This document shows positions 1 to 6,551 of a stretch of DNA of 28,461 bases, piece by piece. The notes beneath the pieces are model-generated. The model saw only the letters and a list, made by a program, of their open reading frames with translations, was not told the DNA's origin and searched no databases. Numbering within the stretch: the first letter of the stretch is position 1; every line of letters starts with the position of its first letter. Origin of the DNA: a virus; the IMG/VR virus record IMGVR_UViG_3300025769_000618, positions 1-28,461 of that record; one strand, given 5' to 3'. The position numbers and the translations under genes are program-made.

Positions 1-49
1 CTTCCGAACTGAAAACCCCGATTACTACTCTCAGGCATACGGAGCATAA
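1..49 (+). CDS. C-terminal end of an unknown upstream gene (partial)
   Basis: Reading from base 2, this frame encodes the last 15 residues of a protein (ending YYSQAYGA) and stops with TAA at 47-49, three bases before the next ATG. The sequence GGAG at 41-44 inside this tail is well placed as the ribosome binding site for the gene at 53. From its position it may be the end of a head protease, scaffold or portal gene, but nothing in 15 residues proves that. Confidence 0.5.
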   Translation, partial: FRTENPDYYSQAYGA

Positions 50-52
50 ACC

Positions 53-442
53 ATGTCTAACACTGATAATCTAAAATCATTTGTTGCGGCGGTTGCGATC
101 GACGAGTTCGAGATCGTCGCGATTGACTCAAACGGCAAAGTTACACTTCCAAGCGGTGGCGATGATGACGGTATCGTCGGAGTCGCTCAACGTTCAGTCG
201 CGGCGGGCGACGTCGTCGACGTTCTCGTACATGGTATCACCCGAGTTAAGGCGGGCGCCGCTTTGACCTTCGTTACTACTCCTCTTCTTATGGCTGCAAC
301 TGACGGCGAAGTCGTCGCGGCAAGTGGAACAGGTAACTACCCGATCGCCCGCGTCTTACCTAACATCAATCAAACTGCGACCGCCGCCGCGGGTGAGCAG
401 TTCTCGGCGTTCTTCTTTGGCCCGAGCATCGCACTCGCTTAA
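53..442 (+). CDS. Putative head decoration / capsid-stabilising protein
   Basis: This 129-residue protein has no signal peptide or membrane segment and is rich in Gly, Ala, Val and Asp. Its pattern of short beta strands (GIVGVAQRSVAAGDVVDVLVHG, then an Ala/Thr-rich turn) resembles DUF2190-like or lambda gpD-like proteins that bind the outside of the capsid shell. Its place directly before the major capsid protein fits that role, as lambda D precedes E. The start at 53 is supported by GGAG at 41-44. The call rests on position and strand pattern; no catalytic residues are expected. It could instead be a head fibre base. Confidence 0.6.
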   Translation: MSNTDNLKSFVAAVAIDEFEIVAIDSNGKVTLPSGGDDDGIVGVAQRSVAAGDVVDVLVHGITRVKAGAALTFVTTPLLMAATDGEVVAASGTGNYPIARVLPNINQTATAAAGEQFSAFFFGPSIALA

Positions 443-448
443 TATAGA

Positions 449-464
449 GAGGTTTAATCATGGC
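449..464 (+). promoter_or_regulatory. Strong ribosome binding site and start of the capsid gene
   Basis: The 16 bases GAGGTTTAATCATGGC, covering the Shine-Dalgarno sequence, spacer, ATG and first base pair of codon 2, are repeated exactly at 4292-4307 before the major tail protein. These two genes make the most abundant virion proteins, so this looks like a shared high-output translation start. Confidence 0.6.
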
Positions 465-1464
465 TAGTTCATACAGTAATCTACACCCAGTAGACGAGAT
501 TCTATCAAGCCTCGTCGTCGAAGCCGTCCCTAGTGATGACGTCCTTATCGCTGATAAAATCATGGAGTCTATCAAGATTCCTGAGAGAAGCGGCACACTC
601 TTACTCGAAGAGTCACGAAACTTCATGGGCGCGGGCGCGGGTCTTGATCTTGAGAGAGCCGCCGGCGCGAGTCGTGCGACTATCGGAGGATTCGACCGCA
701 CCTCACAGACCTTTAAGGCTCTCATCTATGCGGCGAGTGATTCTATCGCGATGGAAGATATCCTCGACTCTCAATACCCAGGTAGCGAAGAAGCCCGCAT
801 CGCAAAAAAAGTCGCTCGCGTCATGAAGCTCGCTCGCGAGAAGCGTGCAGCTGATCTTCTCTTCGGCACTTCAAACTTCAACAATAGCGACGCGGTTACC
901 GAGTTCGGCGGCGAGTTCGATGACGCGAACGCCGAGCCACTTAGCGACCTTTATGACCTTAAGAATACCGTCTTCGAGGCTTCACATGGGATCAACCCCG
1001 ACTCACTCATCATGGGTCATAAGGTATTCCGAACCCTTGCAAAGAACCCCGAGGTTCGCGGCTTCGCCGGTCAGACTTCAGCGGGTCTCGCAAGTGGAAA
1101 CCGTATCATGTCAAATGACGCGGTCATCGAGGTTCTTAAGGACGTTCTCGGCATCCCTAATATCTACGTCGGTTCAGCTCGCCAAGATACCGCCGTACCG
1201 GGCGCGACCTCAAGCGAGGGCTTCATCTGGGATCAGTCAACCATCTTCATGGGTATTCTTAGAGGTAGCGACGCAATCGTACAGAAAAGCGGCAACGTTA
1301 AGGGTATGCCAGTCGCGGCGCTTAACCTTCAGTTTAGCGACATGGTCGCGGGTCAATACGATTCTCTCGATCGTACTCGCCGCTATGTCTACGCCGAAGA
1401 GGTTAATGTATTCCACGCGGTAGACTCGACCCTCGGTCGTATCATCACTTCATGCGTTAACTAA
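460..1464 (+). CDS. Major capsid protein
   Basis: The product has 334 residues, a normal length for an HK97-fold major capsid protein without a scaffold domain. It is soluble, has no signal peptide, and runs from an N-terminal arm through a helical segment (about residues 105-130, with IAKKVARVMKLAREKRAADLLF) to a mixed beta/helix body. The helix followed by a GTSNF loop matches the spine helix of such proteins. It lies between a decoration-like gene and head-completion genes, and has the strongest-looking start signal in the head region. Assignment is from context, size and fold pattern. The absence of a long N-terminal delta domain suggests any scaffold is a separate gene outside the window. 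Confidence 0.85.
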   Translation: MASSYSNLHPVDEILSSLVVEAVPSDDVLIADKIMESIKIPERSGTLLLEESRNFMGAGAGLDLERAAGASRATIGGFDRTSQTFKALIYAASDSIAMEDILDSQYPGSEEARIAKKVARVMKLAREKRAADLLFGTSNFNNSDAVTEFGGEFDDANAEPLSDLYDLKNTVFEASHGINPDSLIMGHKVFRTLAKNPEVRGFAGQTSAGLASGNRIMSNDAVIEVLKDVLGIPNIYVGSARQDTAVPGATSSEGFIWDQSTIFMGILRGSDAIVQKSGNVKGMPVAALNLQFSDMVAGQYDSLDRTRRYVYAEEVNVFHAVDSTLGRIITSCVN

Positions 1465-1471
1465 GAAGTGT

Positions 1472-2365
1472 ATGTTTTGTTCATGCGGTCGACCCGTCCT
1501 ACTCGCAGAGAGCGACGCCGATAAAAAAGCGATCGATGATCTTAAGCGCCAAGCTAAGGATCAAGGCGGGGTCGCCGCTGAACTAACACAAGCCCGAGTT
1601 GATCAGCTACAAGCAGAGATTAACGCCGAGAAGGCGTATCAAGCCGCGATCTCTCGGGCGAATAGAAGCATGATTCAGTCGATGGCTAACCATGCAACGA
1701 TGAGAGCGATTCTCGGTTATACCGATGAGCAGCTCTTAGCATTCGTACTCGATAACGGGTACGGTCGAGCCGTTCAAGAGTTCATCGATCAAGCTGACCT
1801 CATCAGAGAATCAGTAAGACGAGCTTTTGAAGTGACGGCTAATGACTTCAGCTTCGATAAAATCGAACTACAGGTCGACACATTACAAACGATCACGACG
1901 GGCGCGGTCTTCGATGACGTCGTTATCCCTACAGTTAAAAGCAATATTAAGGAAGCTCTCAGAGACCTAGCGCTCGGCGTCGCTGAAGAGACGATACGCT
2001 CTAACCTAGCTCAGAAACTAGAGAGCGCTTCGGGTCGTCAACTGACTGAGATACGAACTAAGATTAGTCAATACGGTCGAGGAGTCAATGCGGTCGCCGC
2101 CGACGCGGCGGGGCTTGAGAGTTACCTTTATACAGGGCCGATCGACGGCGTGACCCGCGGTTTTTGTCGGGAACTCGTCAACCTGGTCGTCACTAAAAAA
2201 CAAATGGCGAAGCTCAATAACGGGCAAGGCTTATCTGTGATAACATCAGGCGGCGGGTATAACTGCCGTCATTCATGGTCGCCAGTCAGCGAGGGCTTTA
2301 TTAAGGCGGCTCGACTCAACAAGGCGACGAACGCAGATATAAACAAAGCGAACGCGAGGGCATGA
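1472..2365 (+). CDS. Minor head protein with Mu gpF-like C-terminus
   Basis: This 297-residue, largely helical protein ends in the pattern typical of phage Mu gpF-type head morphogenesis domains: a PIDGVTRGFC motif near residue 225, a charged helix (KKQMAKLNNG), then GGGYNCRHSW near residues 261-270. These proteins bind the portal inside the head and help assembly or are ejected with the DNA. It starts 7 bases after the capsid stop and overlaps the next gene by 4 bases. Its position after the capsid gene, rather than beside the portal, is less usual. The N-terminus holds a CxC pair (MFCSCGRP) of unknown use. Confidence 0.6.
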   Translation: MFCSCGRPVLLAESDADKKAIDDLKRQAKDQGGVAAELTQARVDQLQAEINAEKAYQAAISRANRSMIQSMANHATMRAILGYTDEQLLAFVLDNGYGRAVQEFIDQADLIRESVRRAFEVTANDFSFDKIELQVDTLQTITTGAVFDDVVIPTVKSNIKEALRDLALGVAEETIRSNLAQKLESASGRQLTEIRTKISQYGRGVNAVAADAAGLESYLYTGPIDGVTRGFCRELVNLVVTKKQMAKLNNGQGLSVITSGGGYNCRHSWSPVSEGFIKAARLNKATNADINKANARA

Positions 2366-3309
2366 TGAGAAAAGCGATAACAAGTCAAGATCATCGGTTT
2401 ATATGGTCGCCTCAAGTACCGATCGCGGGTACACCTAGCTTGACCATCGACACAGAGTCGGGAATAAGCGAGAACTTTACCCGCTTCGCCGATAATGTGA
2501 CTGTAACGTCAATCGCTAATGATCGGCGAACGCTGACGATCTCAAGCGCCCCGCCGACCTATTATCGCGAGATGAGTTCAGCCTTCTTGATTACAAGCGC
2601 CGACACTTATTACTCGGTCAATATCTCTCGTATCGTCAACACGACTGCGATACTAGCCGAGCCTTTACCACGCGAGATTGATCTATCTAGTTCGGCGACT
2701 CTTCAGCTAGCGACGAGCTACGTTGATATCGCTTCGGCTAGCCTAGCGACTAACGGCGTTTATCCTTATCGGGTCAGCTTCACTGAGTTAAACATGAGCA
2801 CCGCTCGACAAGAGCGAGGCTTATTCAAGGTCACGCCCCGACCATTCAACACAGGACTTGATCATTACGAGCTTGTCGAGACCTTCGCTCAACTAGCTGA
2901 CATGATACCAAGACGTCAAAGCGACTTTGAACCACAGATCAGCGCCGCTTTGCATGAGATCATTCTAGCGATTCGAGATCATGTAAACAGTGACGACATT
3001 ACCGAAGACGAAGTCTTTAACCCTGAGTCGTTTGCGCTAGCTCATAAGTATTGTACCGCCGCGATCATCTACGAGATGACTCTAAACTTAGACGCCGCCT
3101 CAGCTATGCGAGAGCGCTGTCATGAGTTAATGACTTCGGCGCTTAGATCAATCGCGCTTGATCTTGACGGTGACGGGGTTGTCGATGAGGGCGAACTCGA
3201 CTTAAGGCGAAGCGGCGGCTCGGCGCGTGACTTGCGGGCGTCTTGGCGTAACTATTCAAAGACGGCGAATGATAGCTTCTTTAATCCGATTCGTGGTATG
3301 AGGCACTAA
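2362..3309 (+). CDS. Putative head-tail connector (adaptor) with EF-hand-like loop
   Basis: The 315-residue product has a beta-rich N-terminal half (about residues 20-165) and a helical C-terminal half. The helical segment around residues 175-250, with LADMIPRRQ, an Asp/Glu-rich loop and AHKYCTAAIIYEM, has the shape of gp6/gp15-type adaptor proteins that sit below the portal. Residues 267-278 (DLDGDGVVDEGE) match the 12-residue calcium-binding EF-hand loop at positions 1, 3, 5, 9 and 12. It overlaps the previous gene by 4 bases and is followed 2 bases later by the tail completion gene. The connector call is an inference from order and helix pattern. Confidence 0.5.
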   Translation: MMRKAITSQDHRFIWSPQVPIAGTPSLTIDTESGISENFTRFADNVTVTSIANDRRTLTISSAPPTYYREMSSAFLITSADTYYSVNISRIVNTTAILAEPLPREIDLSSSATLQLATSYVDIASASLATNGVYPYRVSFTELNMSTARQERGLFKVTPRPFNTGLDHYELVETFAQLADMIPRRQSDFEPQISAALHEIILAIRDHVNSDDITEDEVFNPESFALAHKYCTAAIIYEMTLNLDAASAMRERCHELMTSALRSIALDLDGDGVVDEGELDLRRSGGSARDLRASWRNYSKTANDSFFNPIRGMRH

Positions 3310-3311
3310 GC

Positions 3312-3839
3312 ATGGCGACCCGCGTTGATATCAATGTACCTCGTTCAGTATGGACGGAGAAAGATACCAGGGCGCTAGCTCAGAATGTCTTAGCCTCTAT
3401 TAAGCTGAGAACGAGCCGAGGTATCGACGCGAACGGCGAGCCCTTTCAAGAGTATTCAACGAAGCCAATATACATTCAAAAGCAAGGGGCGAAGCTCAAG
3501 CCTAAAGGCGGTCGACCATCGAAAAGCGGAAAGTCGGTTTATTACGAGGGCGGGTATCAAGAATATAAAGAGCAGAGCAGACGAAGACAGCAGCAACCGA
3601 CGACGAAGAGCGGGGCGGGTCAAAGCGCTGAAGTCGACCTCGTCTTAAGCGGTGCGCTTATGAATAACTTTGTAGTCTTAGAGGCGACGGCGACTTCATT
3701 TAAGCTCGGCTTGACTAAGCACGTTCAACACTATGGCTATGAGGTTAACGAATATCGCCCTTTCATCGGATTAACTGACGAAGAGGTCGATATATTAGTC
3801 GAAGCGATCGAGCATGATATTAAGGATAAACTAAAATGA
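3312..3839 (+). CDS. Tail completion / neck protein (HK97 gp10-like or Mu gpG-like)
   Basis: This basic protein of 175 residues has an N-terminal amphipathic helix, the segment SRGIDANGEPFQEYS, a Lys/Arg-rich loop (residues about 55-95), LSGALMNNF near residue 115 and a C-terminal YGYEVNEYRPFIGLTDEE motif. This order (RGID-G-PF-Y, then LSG-L-N, then RPF-GLT) is typical of virion morphogenesis proteins that complete the head-tail interface. It sits between connector and tail terminator genes, as in HK97-type gene order, and overlaps the next gene by 4 bases. Confidence 0.7.
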   Translation: MATRVDINVPRSVWTEKDTRALAQNVLASIKLRTSRGIDANGEPFQEYSTKPIYIQKQGAKLKPKGGRPSKSGKSVYYEGGYQEYKEQSRRRQQQPTTKSGAGQSAEVDLVLSGALMNNFVVLEATATSFKLGLTKHVQHYGYEVNEYRPFIGLTDEEVDILVEAIEHDIKDKLK

Positions 3840-4300
3840 GTCAGGGTATCTTCGCCGCTTTAGAGTATCTTGAGAACGAGATACAAGATATCGACCCTAA
3901 AACCGACAGTCATTCGGGCTTCGTCGCGATTCGCCGAGGCGATGGCTTTACAATCGACCTCGAAGAGAGAGCGCATCAAAACAGATACTTCGAGTTATCG
4001 ATCTCGACTTATCCCATAGACGACGGGCAAGCGGGGTTATCGGGTCGAAAGAGGGCGCGTATTGATTGCCGAGTACGGTATGAAATACCCGTTGATTATG
4101 CCTTCCTAACTCGCATGATCGGCGAAGACTCATCAGCAATCATCGACGCTTTGAAAGAACCCGATTACGACTTAGTCAATACAGGGATCATAAGCGTGAT
4201 ACCTTTACAACCGACCTTCGAGTCTTTGACAAATACTACAGGTGAGCGCGTCGCGCACATTCTTACTTTACCTTTCGATCTTCTCTATTTGGAGGTTTAA
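3836..4300 (+). CDS. Putative tail terminator protein
   Basis: The product has 154 residues, the usual size for a tail terminator (lambda gpU type), and alternates helices and strands: an N-terminal helix (IFAALEYLENEI), a central beta hairpin region (FELSISTY, ARIDCRVRYEIPV), and a final strand (RVAHILTLPFDLLYLEV). Terminators cap the tail tube and join it to the head. It directly precedes the major tail protein, the standard position. Its last codons (GAG GTT TAA) form the ribosome binding site of the next gene, so the two are translationally linked. The family is inferred from order and size. Confidence 0.6.
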   Translation: MSQGIFAALEYLENEIQDIDPKTDSHSGFVAIRRGDGFTIDLEERAHQNRYFELSISTYPIDDGQAGLSGRKRARIDCRVRYEIPVDYAFLTRMIGEDSSAIIDALKEPDYDLVNTGIISVIPLQPTFESLTNTTGERVAHILTLPFDLLYLEV

Positions 4301-4307
4301 TCATGGC
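4292..4307 (+). promoter_or_regulatory. Strong ribosome binding site and start of the major tail protein gene
   Basis: This is an exact 16-base copy (GAGGTTTAATCATGGC) of the translation start region of the capsid gene at 449-464. It is preceded here by TTG, giving a full GGAGG core at 4291-4295. Confidence 0.6.
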
Positions 4308-5619
4308 GGTCACTCATCGTTCACTATCAATCGCAAAAGAAACGACCTTCGGTTCACCCGATACAAACGGCATACCGTCTTCGACGGGCTTGACCTTCGT
4401 CTCGATCCCTTGCGAGCGCGACCCTATTGTCATCGCGGGCGAACCAGTCGTCAGCGAGAGAAACGACGCCCGCGACGGGTCTTACTTCAACGCGCCCGAA
4501 CCTGATACAGTTTGGTCAAACGGGGATCGTCTTCGTCGCCGTACTGGTCAAATCGTTTGTCGCGTTGACCTTACGACCATCGGTACAGCGGCGGCGAACT
4601 ACGATTCAAACTATCTCGGGTATCTACTCGGCGCGGGCTTCGCGACTCAAGCGCCGAGCGCTAACCTTAAGAGCGACACCGCGTCGGCAGTGACCTCGGT
4701 TAACCAATACACACCTAGCGCAGCCCCCGCGCTAGCTGACGTCGGCTTACTTGTCGGTTCAGAGATCAACGGTCGAGCCGAATACTCGGCGATCACTGAT
4801 AACGACGTCGCGGGCGACGTGACTGTATCACCCGCTTTTAGTGCGGGCTTTAGTGGTACACCGACAGTTCGCGGGCTTCAGACTTGGTATACACCGAGCC
4901 GAGCGGCAACCGGTGACTTTAACAGCTCAGTCGCCTTTAAAATCGACGGGGCGAGCTTTCAAACACTCGCCTTCGGTTGTGTTCTTGAGTCACTCAGTAT
5001 TACAGTTGATAACGGGCGCTTAATGGGCGAGTTCACCTATCAAGCCTCGTTCATTACAGATAATCATGGCGCGGCGAGTACTCCGATTGAGCCGGTTTAT
5101 AATACAGGTGCGCCCGCTTTCTTTAGGGGCTCTTATGCTGTCATCTCGGGCGGGTCGCCCGCTTCAAGCTCTAATGGTACAGTCGGCGAGACTCAATCAA
5201 GAGTCGCTCTCGATTGTGAGGACTTCTCGCTTACAGTTACGAACACTCTTACACCGCTCGGTTATTCTAATAACGTTATCGGTATGTCAGGTATGGATAT
5301 TAGCGATGTATCTGTTGAGCTCTCGCTTACTCTGTCTTCACCTTCAGCGACTGTCGCTGATGACTTCTTTAATCGTACAGTTCGCCAGGTCTTAGTCGGT
5401 ACAGGCCCACTTGGTGACGGTAAGGGGTGCGCGGTCATGTTGCCCGCCGCCGTCTTGACAAACGACCCTAGTGTTTATGATGTATCGGGTAATGATATTG
5501 TTCGACAGACTTTGACGTATCAGCAAGCTCGATATGCGGGCGACTTCACCACGTCAAGCTATGAGTCGAACGCGGGTAACTCACCCTTTAGAATCGGTCT
5601 AGTAGTAGGAAACGTGTAA
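4303..5619 (+). CDS. Major tail protein (tail tube)
   Basis: A 438-residue beta-rich protein, low in Cys and Lys and rich in Ser, Thr, Gly and Val, lies exactly between the tail terminator and the tail assembly chaperone, where siphoviruses carry the tube protein. The N-terminus (AVTHRSLSIAKETTFGSPDT) resembles tube-forming proteins that begin with a statement of 'simple, test-case' beta strands, and LESLSITVDNGRLMGEFTYQ near residue 225 is typical of tube subunits. It is longer than lambda gpV (246 residues), which leaves room for an extra surface domain. The conserved strong start region agrees with a very abundant protein. Confidence 0.75.
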   Translation: MAVTHRSLSIAKETTFGSPDTNGIPSSTGLTFVSIPCERDPIVIAGEPVVSERNDARDGSYFNAPEPDTVWSNGDRLRRRTGQIVCRVDLTTIGTAAANYDSNYLGYLLGAGFATQAPSANLKSDTASAVTSVNQYTPSAAPALADVGLLVGSEINGRAEYSAITDNDVAGDVTVSPAFSAGFSGTPTVRGLQTWYTPSRAATGDFNSSVAFKIDGASFQTLAFGCVLESLSITVDNGRLMGEFTYQASFITDNHGAASTPIEPVYNTGAPAFFRGSYAVISGGSPASSSNGTVGETQSRVALDCEDFSLTVTNTLTPLGYSNNVIGMSGMDISDVSVELSLTLSSPSATVADDFFNRTVRQVLVGTGPLGDGKGCAVMLPAAVLTNDPSVYDVSGNDIVRQTLTYQQARYAGDFTTSSYESNAGNSPFRIGLVVGNV

Positions 5620-5621
5620 TA

Positions 5622-6134
5622 ATGGCTTTATCGTTCGTGACGAGTACAGATATTGAAGTCGACGTCGTCGTAACCTGTGACCCCGCCGTCGAAGCGACTA
5701 TCGAGCAGAGAGCCGCCTATCTTCAGTCAGGCGACTTTAATAACCTCGGTTCAGTCGGTGAAGACGCGACAAGGTTTACGATCAGAGCTCTCTCGCCCGC
5801 CGAGCGTGAAAGAGCCGAAGTCGCCGCCGGTGCTTATACTCGAAGCGAACTAGGGCGCTTATTATGGATTGAAGCGCCGGGCAACGTTGAAGAGCGGGCT
5901 CGGTGGCATCATGAACTTGAGGACGATGAGAGAGTCGCTCTCGCTCAATATAACGAGTATCTATCTCGGGTATATATTGAAATGGTCAGAGAGTCACTTA
6001 TCGCGATCGATGGCGAAGAGAAGCACGTCGAGACCTTGCAACGTATACGACCCGACGAAAAGCGTACTCAGACGATCAGTGAGCTTGTACTTCATATTCA
6101 GCGACTCTCGCTCTTAGATTCTGCGGGAAAATAG
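5622..6134 (+). CDS. Tail assembly chaperone, short form (gpG analogue)
   Basis: This 170-residue acidic, helical protein begins 2 bases after the tail tube gene and ends at a TAG (6132-6134) directly behind a slippery heptamer. Tail assembly chaperones occur between tube and tape measure genes and come in two lengths made by frameshifting: the short form binds the tape measure protein and the long form recruits tube subunits. The sequence has RFTIRALSPAERERAEVAAGA near residue 55, common in this family. The protein is not expected in the finished virion. Position, size and the slip site all agree. Confidence 0.8.
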   Translation: MALSFVTSTDIEVDVVVTCDPAVEATIEQRAAYLQSGDFNNLGSVGEDATRFTIRALSPAERERAEVAAGAYTRSELGRLLWIEAPGNVEERARWHHELEDDERVALAQYNEYLSRVYIEMVRESLIAIDGEEKHVETLQRIRPDEKRTQTISELVLHIQRLSLLDSAGK

Positions 6135-6550
6135 CGGCGGCGGCTTCCGTTTGGCTAAGTCAAGCGGGCGGTCGCGCCTGGTCGTGTGAACAGTGCCAAG
6201 CTAAACCAGGTCTTCGACGCCTTCGCGGTAACTGCGGCGGCTCGTTTCGTCGTGGTCTACCTCAAGCGCTCGAAGACGAGCAAGGGCTTTACATCATGGG
6301 ATATCGTGTCGCACCTGACAGCGGCGAGAACTTTAGCGAACTTAAGATTCGCTCTTGCCCTGTCGCTGACGTCAACCGATTCGCCCCGATTATCCAAGTA
6401 TATAACCGACTCAAGAGCGGGCTAGTTAGTCTTACTGATCTATACCCGCGCCCGTCTTGCGCTTTGATAGAATCGATTGATATAATAAGCGCCAGTGTCG
6501 ATGAGGCTCAAAGACGAGCCACCGAGAGAGCGCTAAAAGAAAAGAGCTAA
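5622..6550 (+). CDS. Tail assembly chaperone, long frameshifted form (gpGT analogue)
   Basis: The predicted coding path is join(5622..6131,6131..6550), giving 309 residues: 170 from the short form plus 139 from the -1 frame. The T part starts IAAAASVWLSQAGG and carries three cysteines in WSCEQCQ and GNCGG, possibly metal binding. It then contains IRSCPVADVNRFAPIIQVYN and a helical C-terminus, a pattern known from T domains of other tail chaperones (a CPV motif followed by a helix). There is no good start codon with a ribosome binding site near the beginning of this frame; the first ATG, at 6296, would miss the Cys motif. This supports production only by frameshifting. It ends 1 base before the tape measure start. 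Confidence 0.8.
6125..6131 (+). promoter_or_regulatory. Programmed -1 ribosomal frameshift site GGGAAAA
   Basis: In the zero frame the bases read G GGA AAA followed at once by TAG, which is the canonical X XXY YYZ heptamer and differs from the lambda G/GT site (GGGAAAG) by its last base. Slipping back by one base lets both tRNAs re-pair on GGG AAA and reading continues ATA GCG GCG. The -1 frame is then open to 6550. GC-rich sequence directly downstream (6134-6145) may slow the ribosome. Confidence 0.85.
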
Positions 6551-6551
6551 C

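Noticed and set aside
366-725. Minus-strand gene opposite the decoration and capsid genes
   Set aside because: It has no ribosome binding site, has Arg/Ser-rich shadow composition, and lies opposite two strong plus-strand genes. The same applies to the minus-strand frames at 6560-6856, 7778-8083, 8271-8573 and 25304-25756.
6186-6425. Separate gene in the frame overlapping the chaperone T region
   Set aside because: The frame starting at 6186 has Arg/Thr-rich shadow composition; the -1 frame through 6131-6550 explains the stretch better and matches T-domain features.
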